Positions 23,381-32,158 of a stretch of DNA of 36,768 nucleotides are shown one piece after another. A model generated the notes under the pieces. That model saw only the letters and a list, made by a program, of their open reading frames with translations. It ran no database searches and was not told the DNA's origin. The stretch comes from a virus. The DNA lies in the IMG/VR virus record IMGVR_UViG_3300003885_001289, positions 1 through 36,768 of that record, one strand, 5' to 3'. A program made the position numbers and the translations under genes. Positions within the stretch are counted from its first letter, which is position 1. Each line of letters starts with the position of its first letter.

Positions 23381-23820
23381 GCTACAACGATATTTACGCC
23401 GCCATCGCCGCGCGGATCGCCCTGATCGAAATTGCGGATCCGGAAGTCATCGCGGCCGGCTCTGTGAAGGCTTATCTCGATCCCGTCGAGCAGCTGCAGG
23501 ATACGCCTTGCTTCGTCATCTTCTCTCCGTCGATCCCGGACATTGAACGCGGAGCCGGATCCCGCTCGGTCATGCTCGATTTCATGCAGCAATGCTTCGT
23601 GCAGAACGAAGACAAGGATCGCGCTCATGACATCGCGAAGCGGCTCCAAGAGGCGACGGTTGATATTTTCGATGGCGACGTAGTGCTTGGCGCTGTCTCG
23701 CCGCTCATCGGTCAACGTCTAACCGCGGTGACCGGGCTGCAGTATGGCGGCCGGCAGTACATCGGTTTCGAGAATCATCTAATCACGCGCTCCGTAGAGG
23801 CGAGAAACTTCACAGCTTAG
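23377..23820 (+). CDS. Putative tail terminator/minor tail protein
   Basis: 147 residues from ATG 23377 (ATGA overlap; two earlier in-frame ATGs are possible). It begins with a helix (SYNDIYAAIAARIALIE), followed by alternating strands (TPCFVIFSPSIPDIERG, VMLDFMQQCFVQN) and a helix at DRAHDIAKRLQEATV. This size, fold pattern and place between the gp10-like and tail tube genes match tail terminators, which cap the tube. Assignment is mostly positional. Confidence 0.55.
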   Translation: MSYNDIYAAIAARIALIEIADPEVIAAGSVKAYLDPVEQLQDTPCFVIFSPSIPDIERGAGSRSVMLDFMQQCFVQNEDKDRAHDIAKRLQEATVDIFDGDVVLGAVSPLIGQRLTAVTGLQYGGRQYIGFENHLITRSVEARNFTA

Positions 23821-23830
23821 GAGGTTGAGA

Positions 23831-24055
23831 ATGCGGATCTACAAAGGCAAAGGGGCTTGGGTTCCCGGCGTTCCGTGTAAGGATTTCACGGAAGAGGAAT
23901 GGGATGAGCTCATTGACAGCGGCTTGATCGAAGAGGATTCGGCGGCCGCTGAGCTATGGGAGAAACAAGACAAGGCCGCCGGCGGCCGCAAGAGCAAGAG
24001 CGCGAGCTCAAGCTCGAGCAGCTCGCCGCCGGCCGATAGCGGAGGTGGAGAATAA
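23831..24055 (+). CDS. Small hypothetical protein before the tail tube gene
   Basis: 74 residues from ATG 23831, placed there by TAGGAGG at 23818-23824; a TTG two codons earlier would sit on the ribosome site. The first half (VPGVPCKDFTEEEWDELID) is an ordered small domain and the end is a Ser-rich run. Possible tail accessory; no clear family. Confidence 0.5.
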   Translation: MRIYKGKGAWVPGVPCKDFTEEEWDELIDSGLIEEDSAAAELWEKQDKAAGGRKSKSASSSSSSSPPADSGGGE

Positions 24056-25068
24056 TGCTGCCTGCAGCAACAGCGCTCCAGCAATTCGCGCTAGGGAAGG
24101 AAACGGTTAGAGGGACGGCAGTTGCCGCAACGGAGCGCCTGCAGGCAACCGCGCAGATCGTCCCGGAGTACACGCTTCATCGGAGCGAGGCTCCGTCCGG
24201 CGTTCTAGTTCAGAACGTGGGGCCAACGCCGCTCGTAAAGAAAGAGGTTGCGGTTACGCTCGACGGAGACGCCACATTCGAGCAAATCGGATGGTGGCTC
24301 TCGTTGGCGCTCGATCAGCCGGTGAGTACAATCAACGAGCACATTTGGGATCCCGGCGTTGCCGCGCTTTGGGATGCTCACTCGATGACGCTCGAGGGCC
24401 GGCACAGCGACGGAACGAATTTCATCGACGTTGAGATCGAGTATCTCATGGCGAAGACGCTCCGGCTCCGCGGCGAGCAGAACGGCGTTCTACAGCTCAG
24501 CGCGGAATGCTTCGGCCGTCAGATAACGGATGCGACGATAACGGCGCTCTCGGTCACGGATCCGCTGACACAGATCACGATCCCGCAAATGAAGTTCTAT
24601 CTCAATGACACAATCGCGCTCGCCAACGTGCTCGAGCCGGTGGCCGGCCTTGTGTCTCCTGACGTTCAGAGCTTCGAGCTCGAGATCGACGTTGGCAACC
24701 GGCCTTGGCACGGCATCGCCGGCGCAACCACATTCGCCCAGCACGTCGAGACGGCAAAGAATTTCCGGCTCTCGATCACATGCCTTGTCAACCCGAACGC
24801 CGCGCAGGAAGGATTGGCCGCGGAGCGCGTCCATGCGGCCGCGCAGGATCTCCGTTGTCCTACTCTGGCCTTCATTGGACCCGGCGGAGCCGGTGTGCTC
24901 GATATGCATATTGCGCTTGCCGGCAAGCATGAGCAGGGCGAGATCTTCGATATCACGAATCAGGACGGGCTGGATATGGTAACGATGAATTTCGTTGGTC
25001 AGCACGACGCAACCGGAGCGAAGCTCATTGCCGTTGAGCTCAACAACGCTGACGCGGATCCGCTCTAG
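24055..25068 (+). CDS. Major tail tube protein
   Basis: 337 residues, GGAGGTGGAG upstream, TAATG overlap with the preceding gene. The start (ATALQQFALGKETVRGT) and the blocks VQNVGPTPLVKKEV, FEQIGWWLSLAL, SFELEIDVGNRPW, TCLVNPNAAQE and FDITNQDGLDMVTMNFVGQ match siphovirus tail tube proteins with a phage-tail-tube/Ig-like beta fold. It polymerises into the tail tube between terminator and tape-measure modules. Confidence 0.75.
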   Translation: MLPAATALQQFALGKETVRGTAVAATERLQATAQIVPEYTLHRSEAPSGVLVQNVGPTPLVKKEVAVTLDGDATFEQIGWWLSLALDQPVSTINEHIWDPGVAALWDAHSMTLEGRHSDGTNFIDVEIEYLMAKTLRLRGEQNGVLQLSAECFGRQITDATITALSVTDPLTQITIPQMKFYLNDTIALANVLEPVAGLVSPDVQSFELEIDVGNRPWHGIAGATTFAQHVETAKNFRLSITCLVNPNAAQEGLAAERVHAAAQDLRCPTLAFIGPGGAGVLDMHIALAGKHEQGEIFDITNQDGLDMVTMNFVGQHDATGAKLIAVELNNADADPL

Positions 25069-25086
25069 GGAGCTGCTCGAGCTCTC

Positions 25087-25545
25087 ATGCGCGGAGGCGC
25101 CATCAAAGAGATCTGCCCGGAGTGCGGAAAGCGCTTGGGGCTTATAGCAGGACCGGCCGGCTCTCGGATTGTGCGCATGGCGTCCTGTCCGTCCCGCAAA
25201 TGCCGCGGCCGGCCGGTCCTAATCTTCCTCATCGAAAACGGGCGGATCTCCCGCGGGACGCCGGCGGACGTCCCGGCCGTCATGGTCGATGCCAGCTGTC
25301 CGGATTGCCGGCGTTGGCTGGGCTCAACGAGCTCGCCGGCCGGCGTTCGCATCATGCGCCGGGTCCGCTGCTCAAGCCGGCGCTGCAAGCGGCTCGCGCG
25401 CGGCGAGCTCTTCCTCATCATCCACAATGGGCGGATCGACTGTGTAACTCCATACGCTCAACACATCGCCGCCAATCGGGCTCAGAACGGCTCTGAGGCG
25501 GCTCCGGCGGCCGCGGGCGCCCAGCGCTGGGAAGAAACCTGTTAA
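25087..25545 (+). CDS. Tandem zinc-ribbon protein
   Basis: 152 residues containing two copies of one zinc-ribbon unit. Copy 1 has C10-x2-C13, 20 residues, C34-x4-C39; copy 2 has C71-x2-C74, 20 residues, C95-x4-C100. Both copies share GRI- and PAG-containing phrases (PAGSRI, PAGVRI; ENGRI, HNGRI) at the same spacing, so the gene arose by internal duplication. A single unit looks like Com-type or zinc-ribbon translation/nucleic-acid binders. The location inside the tail operon is odd for such a protein. The C-terminal 40 residues are Ala-rich. Confidence 0.6.
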   Translation: MRGGAIKEICPECGKRLGLIAGPAGSRIVRMASCPSRKCRGRPVLIFLIENGRISRGTPADVPAVMVDASCPDCRRWLGSTSSPAGVRIMRRVRCSSRRCKRLARGELFLIIHNGRIDCVTPYAQHIAANRAQNGSEAAPAAAGAQRWEETC

Positions 25546-25620
25546 TTTACGCATCGTAACGCGGATTGCGCTCACTCGTATCTAGTGAAGCCGGAGCGAC
25601 AGGGCCGCGGCCGCGAGGGT

Positions 25621-25631
25621 GTCAATTTGAC
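25621..25631 (+). promoter_or_regulatory. Palindrome overlapping the -35 box (possible operator)
   Basis: GTCAA-T-TTGAC is a perfect 11-base palindrome with a central T. Its right half is the first five bases of the -35 element TTGACA. A repressor or activator bound here could control the promoter. A partial copy, GTCAAC, occurs at 25660-25665. Confidence 0.35.
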
Positions 25632-25656
25632 AACGCCAAACGGACAGGTGTATAGT
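25627..25656 (+). promoter_or_regulatory. Candidate sigma70-type promoter in the tail operon
   Basis: A consensus TTGACA (25627-25632) and TATAGT (25651-25656) are separated by 18 bases. Transcription would start near 25663. It sits in the largest coding-free stretch of the window (25546-25809) and feeds a strong terminator about 110 bases later. Confidence 0.55.
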
Positions 25657-25662
25657 CTGGTC

Positions 25663-25776
25663 AACAACTGAGCGCGGAGCTTCCAAATAGCGCGCGCTCT
25701 TCCATAGACGAAGGCAAGGCCGCTAACCCGGCGCCAAGCGTTCCCCTAAAGCGAACGCAGAAGGCGCCGGGTTTTT
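25663..25776 (+). ncRNA. Candidate small structured RNA (promoter-to-terminator unit)
   Basis: The predicted transcript of about 114 bases carries GAGCGCG (25670-25676) pairing with CGCGCTC (25693-25699), a small CTTC/GAAG hairpin (25699-25702 with 25710-25713), and the long terminator stem. No convincing coding frame lies inside. It is either a stand-alone small RNA or the leader of the next gene, and expression is not shown. Confidence 0.45.
25727..25776 (+). terminator. Strong intrinsic terminator before the tail chaperone gene
   Basis: CCCGGCGCC (25727-25735) pairs with GGCGCCGGG (25763-25771), and inside it GCGTTC (25738-25743) pairs with GAACGC (25753-25758). TTTTT (25772-25776) follows at once. 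This is the most convincing terminator in the window, 33 bases before the next start codon. Confidence 0.8.
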
Positions 25777-25809
25777 GTATTTGGCAAAACCCCCAAGAAG
25801 AGGAGCACC

Positions 25810-26337
25810 ATGGCAGCGAACGAAGAGCAAGAATATCGAGGGCTCGTCAGCCAAATGGAGCCGGAGCCGATCGACGTTCCGGGCATGCCCGGTCATACGA
25901 TGAGCTTCCGGCCGCTCTCAGGCAAGCGGATCCGGAAGGCGCGCGGAGCCGCCGCCGCGGAGTATCTCGAAGACGTCGGAGCGGAGGCGTTCAAAGCGTT
26001 CCAACCCAGTGAGGAAGAGCGCGCGCGGATCATGAAACAGGCGGAGGAAGAGAAAAAGACGGACCCTCTCTCCGGTTTCTCTGACACGATCCTTCTCCGG
26101 TTCGGGCTCGTTGCATGGAGCGGAGCGAAATTCGAGGGCGTTGAGATCAAGGGCGAGCCCAACGATCCGGACAAAGCGAAAGACGATCTCGATGAGGAAA
26201 CGCGGGAATGGGCGGCGCTACAGGTCGCGCGGATCTCGAACATTCTGGAGGGGGAAGAACAGAGCTCCGAAGCTGGTGGCGGTTCCGCGCTCGGGGCAAA
26301 CGAGAAGCAGACGGAACGAAGTTCAGCCGCGGCCTAG
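25810..26337 (+). CDS. Tail assembly chaperone, short form
   Basis: 175 residues with GAGGAG just upstream of ATG. It is a charged helical protein with a central FSDTILLRFGLVAWSG segment and a disordered, Ser/Glu-rich end. It lies directly before the tape measure gene with a second frame overlapping its end, the classic gpG/gpGT layout. It likely coats the tape measure protein during tail assembly. Confidence 0.65.
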   Translation: MAANEEQEYRGLVSQMEPEPIDVPGMPGHTMSFRPLSGKRIRKARGAAAAEYLEDVGAEAFKAFQPSEEERARIMKQAEEEKKTDPLSGFSDTILLRFGLVAWSGAKFEGVEIKGEPNDPDKAKDDLDEETREWAALQVARISNILEGEEQSSEAGGGSALGANEKQTERSSAAA

Positions 26338-26510
26338 ATCAGAAACGGGCCGCGTGTGCGGAGGCAACGGAGCTTGTTGTTGCGGAGATCACAATCTTAG
26401 CGAGTGAGTGGGATAACATGCCGGCGATCCTGCAGGACGCGATAATTCTCGTGAAGACTTGGAGCCGCGAGCTCGAGACGGAGCTCGCGGCAGAGGCCAG
26501 GGCGAAGTAA
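26250..26510 (+). CDS. -1 frameshift extension of the tail assembly chaperone
   Basis: A reading frame in the -1 phase overlaps the chaperone end and continues to 26510 with no good start of its own until 26418. It contains a helical end (MPAILQDAIILVKTWSRELETELAAEARAK-type helix; only this C-terminal part looks ordered). A G-run, G-GGG-GAA at 26250-26256 in the zero frame, is the best slip site I see: tRNA-Gly can re-pair on GGG after slipping, but the A-site pairing is imperfect. The site is therefore tentative. The fused product would be about 233 residues. Confidence 0.5.
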   Translation, partial: GGRTELRSWWRFRARGKREADGTKFSRGLDQKRAACAEATELVVAEITILASEWDNMPAILQDAIILVKTWSRELETELAAEARAK

Positions 26511-26514
26511 CCCG

Positions 26515-29379
26515 ATGGGCGGCGCTGCAGCAGAGCTCGCAATTCTCATCAAGGCTCGAGACACGGCCTCGAAAACGATCGGCAAGATCGGGAAGGCCAT
26601 GCAGGGCCTCAAAAAGATCGCAACGGTCGCTGCGCTCGCCGCGGCTGCAGCGCTCGCGGCTTTCGCTGTCTCCGCGGTCAAGGCGGCCTCGGATCTCGAG
26701 GAAGCGGTCAACAAGTCAAATGAAGTCTTCGGCGCCAGCGTCCAGTTAGTCAGAGAATTTGCGGAGACGTCGGCGGACAGTTTCGGGCTCTCCAAACGCG
26801 CCGCGAACGAATACGCCGGGACGCTCGGGATCATCTTGACGGGCTCCGGGCTCGCGCAAGATGCCGCGGCCGGCATGAGCATCGATCTCCTGAAGCTCGC
26901 TGCCGATATGGCATCCTTCAACAACATTCCCATTGACGTTGCGCTCGAGAAACTCAGAGCCGGCCTCGTTGGAGAGACGGAGCCGCTCCGGACCGTTGGC
27001 GTTCTGCTCAATGAGAACGCGGTAAAGACGGAGGCATACGCCGCCGGCATCGCCGCGCAAGGCGCGGTGTTGACGGACGCGCAGAAGGTCCAGGCTCGCT
27101 ATAACATCATCCTCGAGCAGACGGCCGTTCAACAGGGAGACTTTGCGCGGACGTCAGAGAGCGCCTCGAACGCAACGCGCCGGGCGTCAGCAACCTTCGA
27201 GGATCTCCGCGCGATGATCGGAGAGCGGCTGCTTCCGATTTGGGAGCGATTGATCAACGCGGTTGCTGACAACATGCCGGCCGCATTCGAGAAAATTGAC
27301 CGCGTGGTTGCCGAAGTGCTCCCCGTGATCCAGGCGTTCATTTCGCTTTGGATGAAGGGCGTCCGCTGGATCATCGATCATAAACCGGCGCTCGTTGCGG
27401 CCATCGTTGCCGTTGGCGTGGCGTTCGCGTTCCTCTTCCCGCTTCAAATTCTCATCGTCGCGGTCATCGGTGTTATCGGTCTATTCGCCGCGGAGAACGG
27501 GAAGCTCGGGAAGAGCGCGCTCCAGCTCAAGGTGAAGATCCTCGAGGTCGTTTCGAGCATCGTCAACGCGATCGCGGTTGTGACGAACATCATCGGCAAG
27601 CTGCCCGGCATGGGCAAAGTTGCGGAAGGCGTGGCGTTCGCGCAAGATTTCCTAAGACGTCAGACGGACGGCGCGCGGGGCGCGCTGGCCAACCTCGAGC
27701 TCGAAGCCGCGCGCAATAACTTTGGCGCGCTGATCGCCGCGCAGGCAACCGGCGCGGAGATCAAGCTCCGGGATCTCGAGGCGGCGTTCATCGATACGTT
27801 CCGGGCGGCGGTTGCAGCCTTCGATGTGATGGCAGCCGCGGAGGCCGGCTTACAATTCGGCATCGCCAAAGGCCGGCTCGAGGGGACGATCCCGCTCCCG
27901 GTGTTGCCAAGGGCGACAAACCCGCCGGCGGCCGTGTTGCCGCCGGCTTCGCTGGGCGGCGGCGGCGGCTCAATGGACACGGCGCCAACGGTCCGCGAGC
28001 GCTGGGAGGCCGCTGGAGCCGCCATCGCCAGCGCGATCGGCCGCGGCCTCATAACGGGCCGGCTCTCAATCGATCAGGCCATCAGCAAGGTCATGGACGC
28101 GCTGCAGAAGACGCCGGCGGAATTCCGCGATACAATGGCCGCCGCGCTGCAGGAGATCGCGGACGCTCAGGCGCGGCTTGACGTTCTGCAGGAGACTTGG
28201 AACGCCGCGCTCGAGCGCGGGAAGGTGATTGCTCAGGACATTTTGGATCTACTCGCCGCCGGCCAATTCACGGCCGCTCAGGACTTCATTGACGAATTCC
28301 GCGGCCGCTCTTCCGAGATCGGCGCTGCCATCTTTGAGAAGACTCAGGAAGAGGCGGCGAAGGCCGCGATGGAAGCCGCGGCCGAATTCCAACAGGCATT
28401 TGAGCAGCAACTATCCGATCTCGAGAGCGAGATTGGCGCGACGGCCGGCCGGATCTTCGATCTGCTCGGGACAGAGACGCGGGAGATGGCGTTTGAACGG
28501 CTCGAGCTGCTCCGTCTCGAGCTCGAGCTCATGAAAGAGCAGGGCCGCGTTGCTGAAGACGTCGGCCGGGTCCGCGAGGCGTTCGCGAAGAGCATTCTCC
28601 AAATCGAGGAATCGATCGCCGCGCGACAGGAAACGATTGCCAATCTCTCGAATGAGATCGACGGCCTGCAGGGGCAAGCGGAGCGCGCGGCGAAGATCCT
28701 CGGGCAAGCCGTGGCCGGCGTTGCCGTGCCAGCGCGGACGCTCGTTGAGCTTGCGAGCGAGCTCGCTCGCGCGCGCGCCGCCGGCGGCGACCGCCGTGAG
28801 CTGCTCAAGCTCGAGCGCGAATTCGCGAAACTCGAGCGCGCGAATCTTCAGCAACGACGGAATGCAGAGTCACAGCGCGAACGTGAAAATATCTTGCTCG
28901 AGCGCGAGCAGCAGCAGCTAGGACAGACGATTGTGCTCCGGGATCGCCAGATCGAGCAGCTGACGGCTCATCAAACGCTGCTCGAGGCTCAGATCGCCGC
29001 CATCGAAGCGCAGAACGCGATACGGGAAAAGGAAGCGGAGATCCTCGAACTATGGCTTCAGCTGTCACTGGATTTGATCCCAACCCGCGATGAGGTCAAC
29101 GCGCAGCTCGAGGCCGAATTACTCGCGCTCGAGCAGCTGCGCGATATTCAAGCCGAAGTGATCGGCGGCGTCTTCAACGTGATCAGCGCAATGGCGCTCT
29201 TCCGGCTTGGGCTCGATGATCTCGCTCAATCGATCCTTACTATCAACGCCGGGCTGCAGCCGGCGCCCGGCGAAGGCGGATCCGCCGCCGGCGCCACAAC
29301 GAATTACATTCTCGGGACCGTCAACGTGACGACGGATAACCCGGACGTGCTCGCGAACCTTCAAGCGCATCTGAGATAG
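26515..29379 (+). CDS. Tape measure protein
   Basis: 954 residues, the longest gene in the window. After an N-terminal LAILIKARDTASKTIGKIGKAM-like segment there is a hydrophobic Ala-rich stretch (about 36-57), a conserved region with VNKSNEVFGAS, and a long hydrophobic pair (about 290-325). From about 530 on it is mostly coiled coil with heptad-like Leu/Glu repeats. This is the usual tape measure build. By the rule of about 0.15 nm per residue it predicts a tail of roughly 140 nm. It lies right after the frameshifted chaperone. Confidence 0.9.
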   Translation: MGGAAAELAILIKARDTASKTIGKIGKAMQGLKKIATVAALAAAAALAAFAVSAVKAASDLEEAVNKSNEVFGASVQLVREFAETSADSFGLSKRAANEYAGTLGIILTGSGLAQDAAAGMSIDLLKLAADMASFNNIPIDVALEKLRAGLVGETEPLRTVGVLLNENAVKTEAYAAGIAAQGAVLTDAQKVQARYNIILEQTAVQQGDFARTSESASNATRRASATFEDLRAMIGERLLPIWERLINAVADNMPAAFEKIDRVVAEVLPVIQAFISLWMKGVRWIIDHKPALVAAIVAVGVAFAFLFPLQILIVAVIGVIGLFAAENGKLGKSALQLKVKILEVVSSIVNAIAVVTNIIGKLPGMGKVAEGVAFAQDFLRRQTDGARGALANLELEAARNNFGALIAAQATGAEIKLRDLEAAFIDTFRAAVAAFDVMAAAEAGLQFGIAKGRLEGTIPLPVLPRATNPPAAVLPPASLGGGGGSMDTAPTVRERWEAAGAAIASAIGRGLITGRLSIDQAISKVMDALQKTPAEFRDTMAAALQEIADAQARLDVLQETWNAALERGKVIAQDILDLLAAGQFTAAQDFIDEFRGRSSEIGAAIFEKTQEEAAKAAMEAAAEFQQAFEQQLSDLESEIGATAGRIFDLLGTETREMAFERLELLRLELELMKEQGRVAEDVGRVREAFAKSILQIEESIAARQETIANLSNEIDGLQGQAERAAKILGQAVAGVAVPARTLVELASELARARAAGGDRRELLKLEREFAKLERANLQQRRNAESQRERENILLEREQQQLGQTIVLRDRQIEQLTAHQTLLEAQIAAIEAQNAIREKEAEILELWLQLSLDLIPTRDEVNAQLEAELLALEQLRDIQAEVIGGVFNVISAMALFRLGLDDLAQSILTINAGLQPAPGEGGSAAGATTNYILGTVNVTTDNPDVLANLQAHLR

Positions 29380-29389
29380 GAGCGCGCGG

Positions 29390-32155
29390 ATGGCCTTCTA
29401 TGATTTCGTGCCGAAAGATATCAACGGCAGCGATCTAACCGCGGCGCCTTACTCGAGCGTTCGTTTCAACCCGGAGCTTTGGCCGGCCGTCTCCGCGGAC
29501 CGTCAGCCGATAGCGGCAACGGTTCCCGGCGTTGGAGACAAGCTGATCAGGACGCAGCCGCTCGCGACGATCTGCGAGGTCTTCTGCGATTTCGTTGACG
29601 GGCTGCAGGCAACGCTGGATGCGTTCGCGACGGATTTCGATGATGAAGCGGATCTAGTCTTCCTGCAGGCTGCAGACGGAGACGGCAAACTTTGGCGCGT
29701 TGCGATGCAGACGCTCCGCCTCGAGAGGATCTCGCCGCTCCGTTGGAAAGCGATCCAGTATGTCCCGGACCCGGTTTGGGAAGAGAACGCGGAAGCGAGC
29801 TCGAGCGCGCCGGAGTGGGATGCAATGTCCGGAGCCGGCGCCAAATCGAAAGCGGTCACGAACGCCGGCAACCGGAAGACTGATCCGATCCTTGTCATCG
29901 CGCCGCAAGCCGGCGGCGTCAAGGATGCCGATCCCGGCGATCGCTTCCTCGAGGTCCGGCCGGGCATCATCAACAACCGATCGCCGGAGGGCCTCAACAA
30001 CTATCCGATCAACGTGCTCGACGTCGCCGGCGCTGACGCAACGCTCGACACGGCCGCGCTGATCCGGGACACGTCGATCAGCAATCAGGCGAACGGCGGC
30101 GAGACGGACTCCGCCACAACGATCGACGTTGACACGGCCGTTGGCGGCGGCTTGCCGGCCGTTGGCGGCTTTTGCTGGAACGAGGCAACCGGAGAGCAGA
30201 TCTACTATGCCGCGAACAGCGGAACCCAGCTGACCGGATGCGTCCGCGGCGTTGGCGGGACTACGCCGGCGGCCATCGCGGACAATCAGGTTTTAGATAA
30301 CTCGAAAATGCTCAAGGACGGATCAGATATCCGTTGCTTTTGGGATGGTCGAGAGGTCGAGAGATGGCTTGGAGCCTTTGACAGCGCCCTAACGCGGATC
30401 TGGATCAACGTCAGCCTTCCGCCGGCCGTGGCGCTCACGCTGACGGCCGCCATCGACGCGAGCCAAACAACCGGGATCGCTTTCGATGAGGGCGTTGAAG
30501 ATCTTCCGGACTTCGGATTTCTGACGAACGGCGAAGAGCTGATCGGTTATTTGGGCCGGGACATTCCCAACCGGGAGCCAACGGGGATCGTCCGCTCCGT
30601 TGGACCCGTTGCCGGCGCTGCAGCAGCCGCGGCCGCTACGTTTTGGGGCAACACTCATCGCCTGCATGTTGCTTGGGGCCGCTACGGGCTAGGCGCGGCG
30701 CCCGAACCGGAGGCGCGGCGCCCTACCTTTGATCTCGCGCTCTCGCACAACCAGCGCCGCATTTGGGGTCAAGCGAGCGAACCTCAGAAGTTTTTCGATC
30801 CAGACAACCCGACACGGCCGCAAGGATGGCGGCCGGATCCATCGGTTGCCGCGGGTCGCGTCGATGAGTCATCGCCGCTGGCATGGACAGCTTCAGATCG
30901 AAAACAAATGACGATGAAGCTCACGGATCAGGACGCACCGGATGACGATCACATTTTCTCTAACAGATTCACGGTTGATCTCCCGGTCCCGATCAAGGAT
31001 GGCTCGAGCGCGATACAGGCCAACATTCTCCCGAATCCGTTCATGATCATTCGCTTCCTCGGCCGCGGAATCCATGGCCGCGAAGACATCGCTTACGAGG
31101 AATGGGATGATGACGATCTTCAGAGCGTACACGCGCAGAGCATCACGTCAACCGGCCTCTATTACGGGCTGACTCTGGAATTCATCCGGGCCTTCGCGCA
31201 GGGTCATTGGTCCGTAGACGGAGCGGCGTACTGGAAGCTCACAGAGAACGCGAATCACGTTGAGGTCAAGTTTCGAGTTGCGGAAAGCATCGAGCTCATG
31301 GGGCTTGGCACGTACCTTTGGGCGGCTGGAGTCGCCGGCTTCGAGGCTGACGCCAGGTTTACCGCCAATCTATATTTCGACGATGACGATGCTCTCGGAA
31401 CGCTGCTCATCGAATTTCTGGAATCAACGGCCGGCTCCGCAGACTCCGCCGGCGAATTCAATCCAAGCGATCTCCGAACAACCTCGAAATCCTTCAACGC
31501 CTTCTATAACAAACAGAACGGAGTGATCCGGCCGTTCATCCTCAATCCCGGCTGGTATTGGTTCAAGCTTCTAGTCTCCGGGACCGGCGACATTGGCGAG
31601 GAAATCGGACTTGGAGCCGGACCGATCACCGATGAAGGCCGCTCGGCCGGCATCGTTGACACAACGTCTCTCCCCGGCGGCGGCGGCAACATTCCATTTC
31701 TGACGCTCATCCATACGGGCAAAGGACCGATCCGCAAGATCTCTGATCGCATCATCCTTCGCGCTAATAGCTCTTTCGATCCGGCCGGCGAGATCGATGA
31801 TGTTGATATCACGCTCGATCCCGCGAAGGCTCCGCTTGTTCAGACGAAAGCGAGCCATTACGGAAACTCATACGAATTTCTGACGCTGCTCACGAACACG
31901 GCAACCGGCGAGACGCTGACGCTCGGCATCATGGGAGACGTTGGCGATTCGCTCGAGATAGATTGCAAAGAAAAGACGGTCAAGCAAACGGACCCGGACG
32001 GTTGGATCTTTGACGCCTCGCATGGCGTCCGGGCGTCCAATATCGCGCGTTGGTTCGCGCTCGCGGCCGGCGCCAATACGATTGACTACCTCGAAGGCGG
32101 AAGCCTCAACAATACAGATTTCACGGTCAAGCAGCGCGGCCGGAAGGCGGTCTAA
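29390..32155 (+). CDS. Large distal tail/minor tail protein
   Basis: 921 residues with GGAG upstream. Residues 1-140 (FVPKDINGSDLTAAPYSSVRF, then LWRVAMQTLRLERI) could form a distal-tail-like ring domain. Beyond that are several beta-rich segments, including TDSATTIDVDTAVGG, a FLTNGEELIGYLGRD phrase and, in the C-terminal third, jelly-roll-like strands. No catalytic residues seen. It is placed between tape measure and hub genes, so a baseplate or tail-tip role is likely. Confidence 0.6.
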   Translation: MAFYDFVPKDINGSDLTAAPYSSVRFNPELWPAVSADRQPIAATVPGVGDKLIRTQPLATICEVFCDFVDGLQATLDAFATDFDDEADLVFLQAADGDGKLWRVAMQTLRLERISPLRWKAIQYVPDPVWEENAEASSSAPEWDAMSGAGAKSKAVTNAGNRKTDPILVIAPQAGGVKDADPGDRFLEVRPGIINNRSPEGLNNYPINVLDVAGADATLDTAALIRDTSISNQANGGETDSATTIDVDTAVGGGLPAVGGFCWNEATGEQIYYAANSGTQLTGCVRGVGGTTPAAIADNQVLDNSKMLKDGSDIRCFWDGREVERWLGAFDSALTRIWINVSLPPAVALTLTAAIDASQTTGIAFDEGVEDLPDFGFLTNGEELIGYLGRDIPNREPTGIVRSVGPVAGAAAAAAATFWGNTHRLHVAWGRYGLGAAPEPEARRPTFDLALSHNQRRIWGQASEPQKFFDPDNPTRPQGWRPDPSVAAGRVDESSPLAWTASDRKQMTMKLTDQDAPDDDHIFSNRFTVDLPVPIKDGSSAIQANILPNPFMIIRFLGRGIHGREDIAYEEWDDDDLQSVHAQSITSTGLYYGLTLEFIRAFAQGHWSVDGAAYWKLTENANHVEVKFRVAESIELMGLGTYLWAAGVAGFEADARFTANLYFDDDDALGTLLIEFLESTAGSADSAGEFNPSDLRTTSKSFNAFYNKQNGVIRPFILNPGWYWFKLLVSGTGDIGEEIGLGAGPITDEGRSAGIVDTTSLPGGGGNIPFLTLIHTGKGPIRKISDRIILRANSSFDPAGEIDDVDITLDPAKAPLVQTKASHYGNSYEFLTLLTNTATGETLTLGIMGDVGDSLEIDCKEKTVKQTDPDGWIFDASHGVRASNIARWFALAAGANTIDYLEGGSLNNTDFTVKQRGRKAV

Positions 32156-32158
32156 ACG

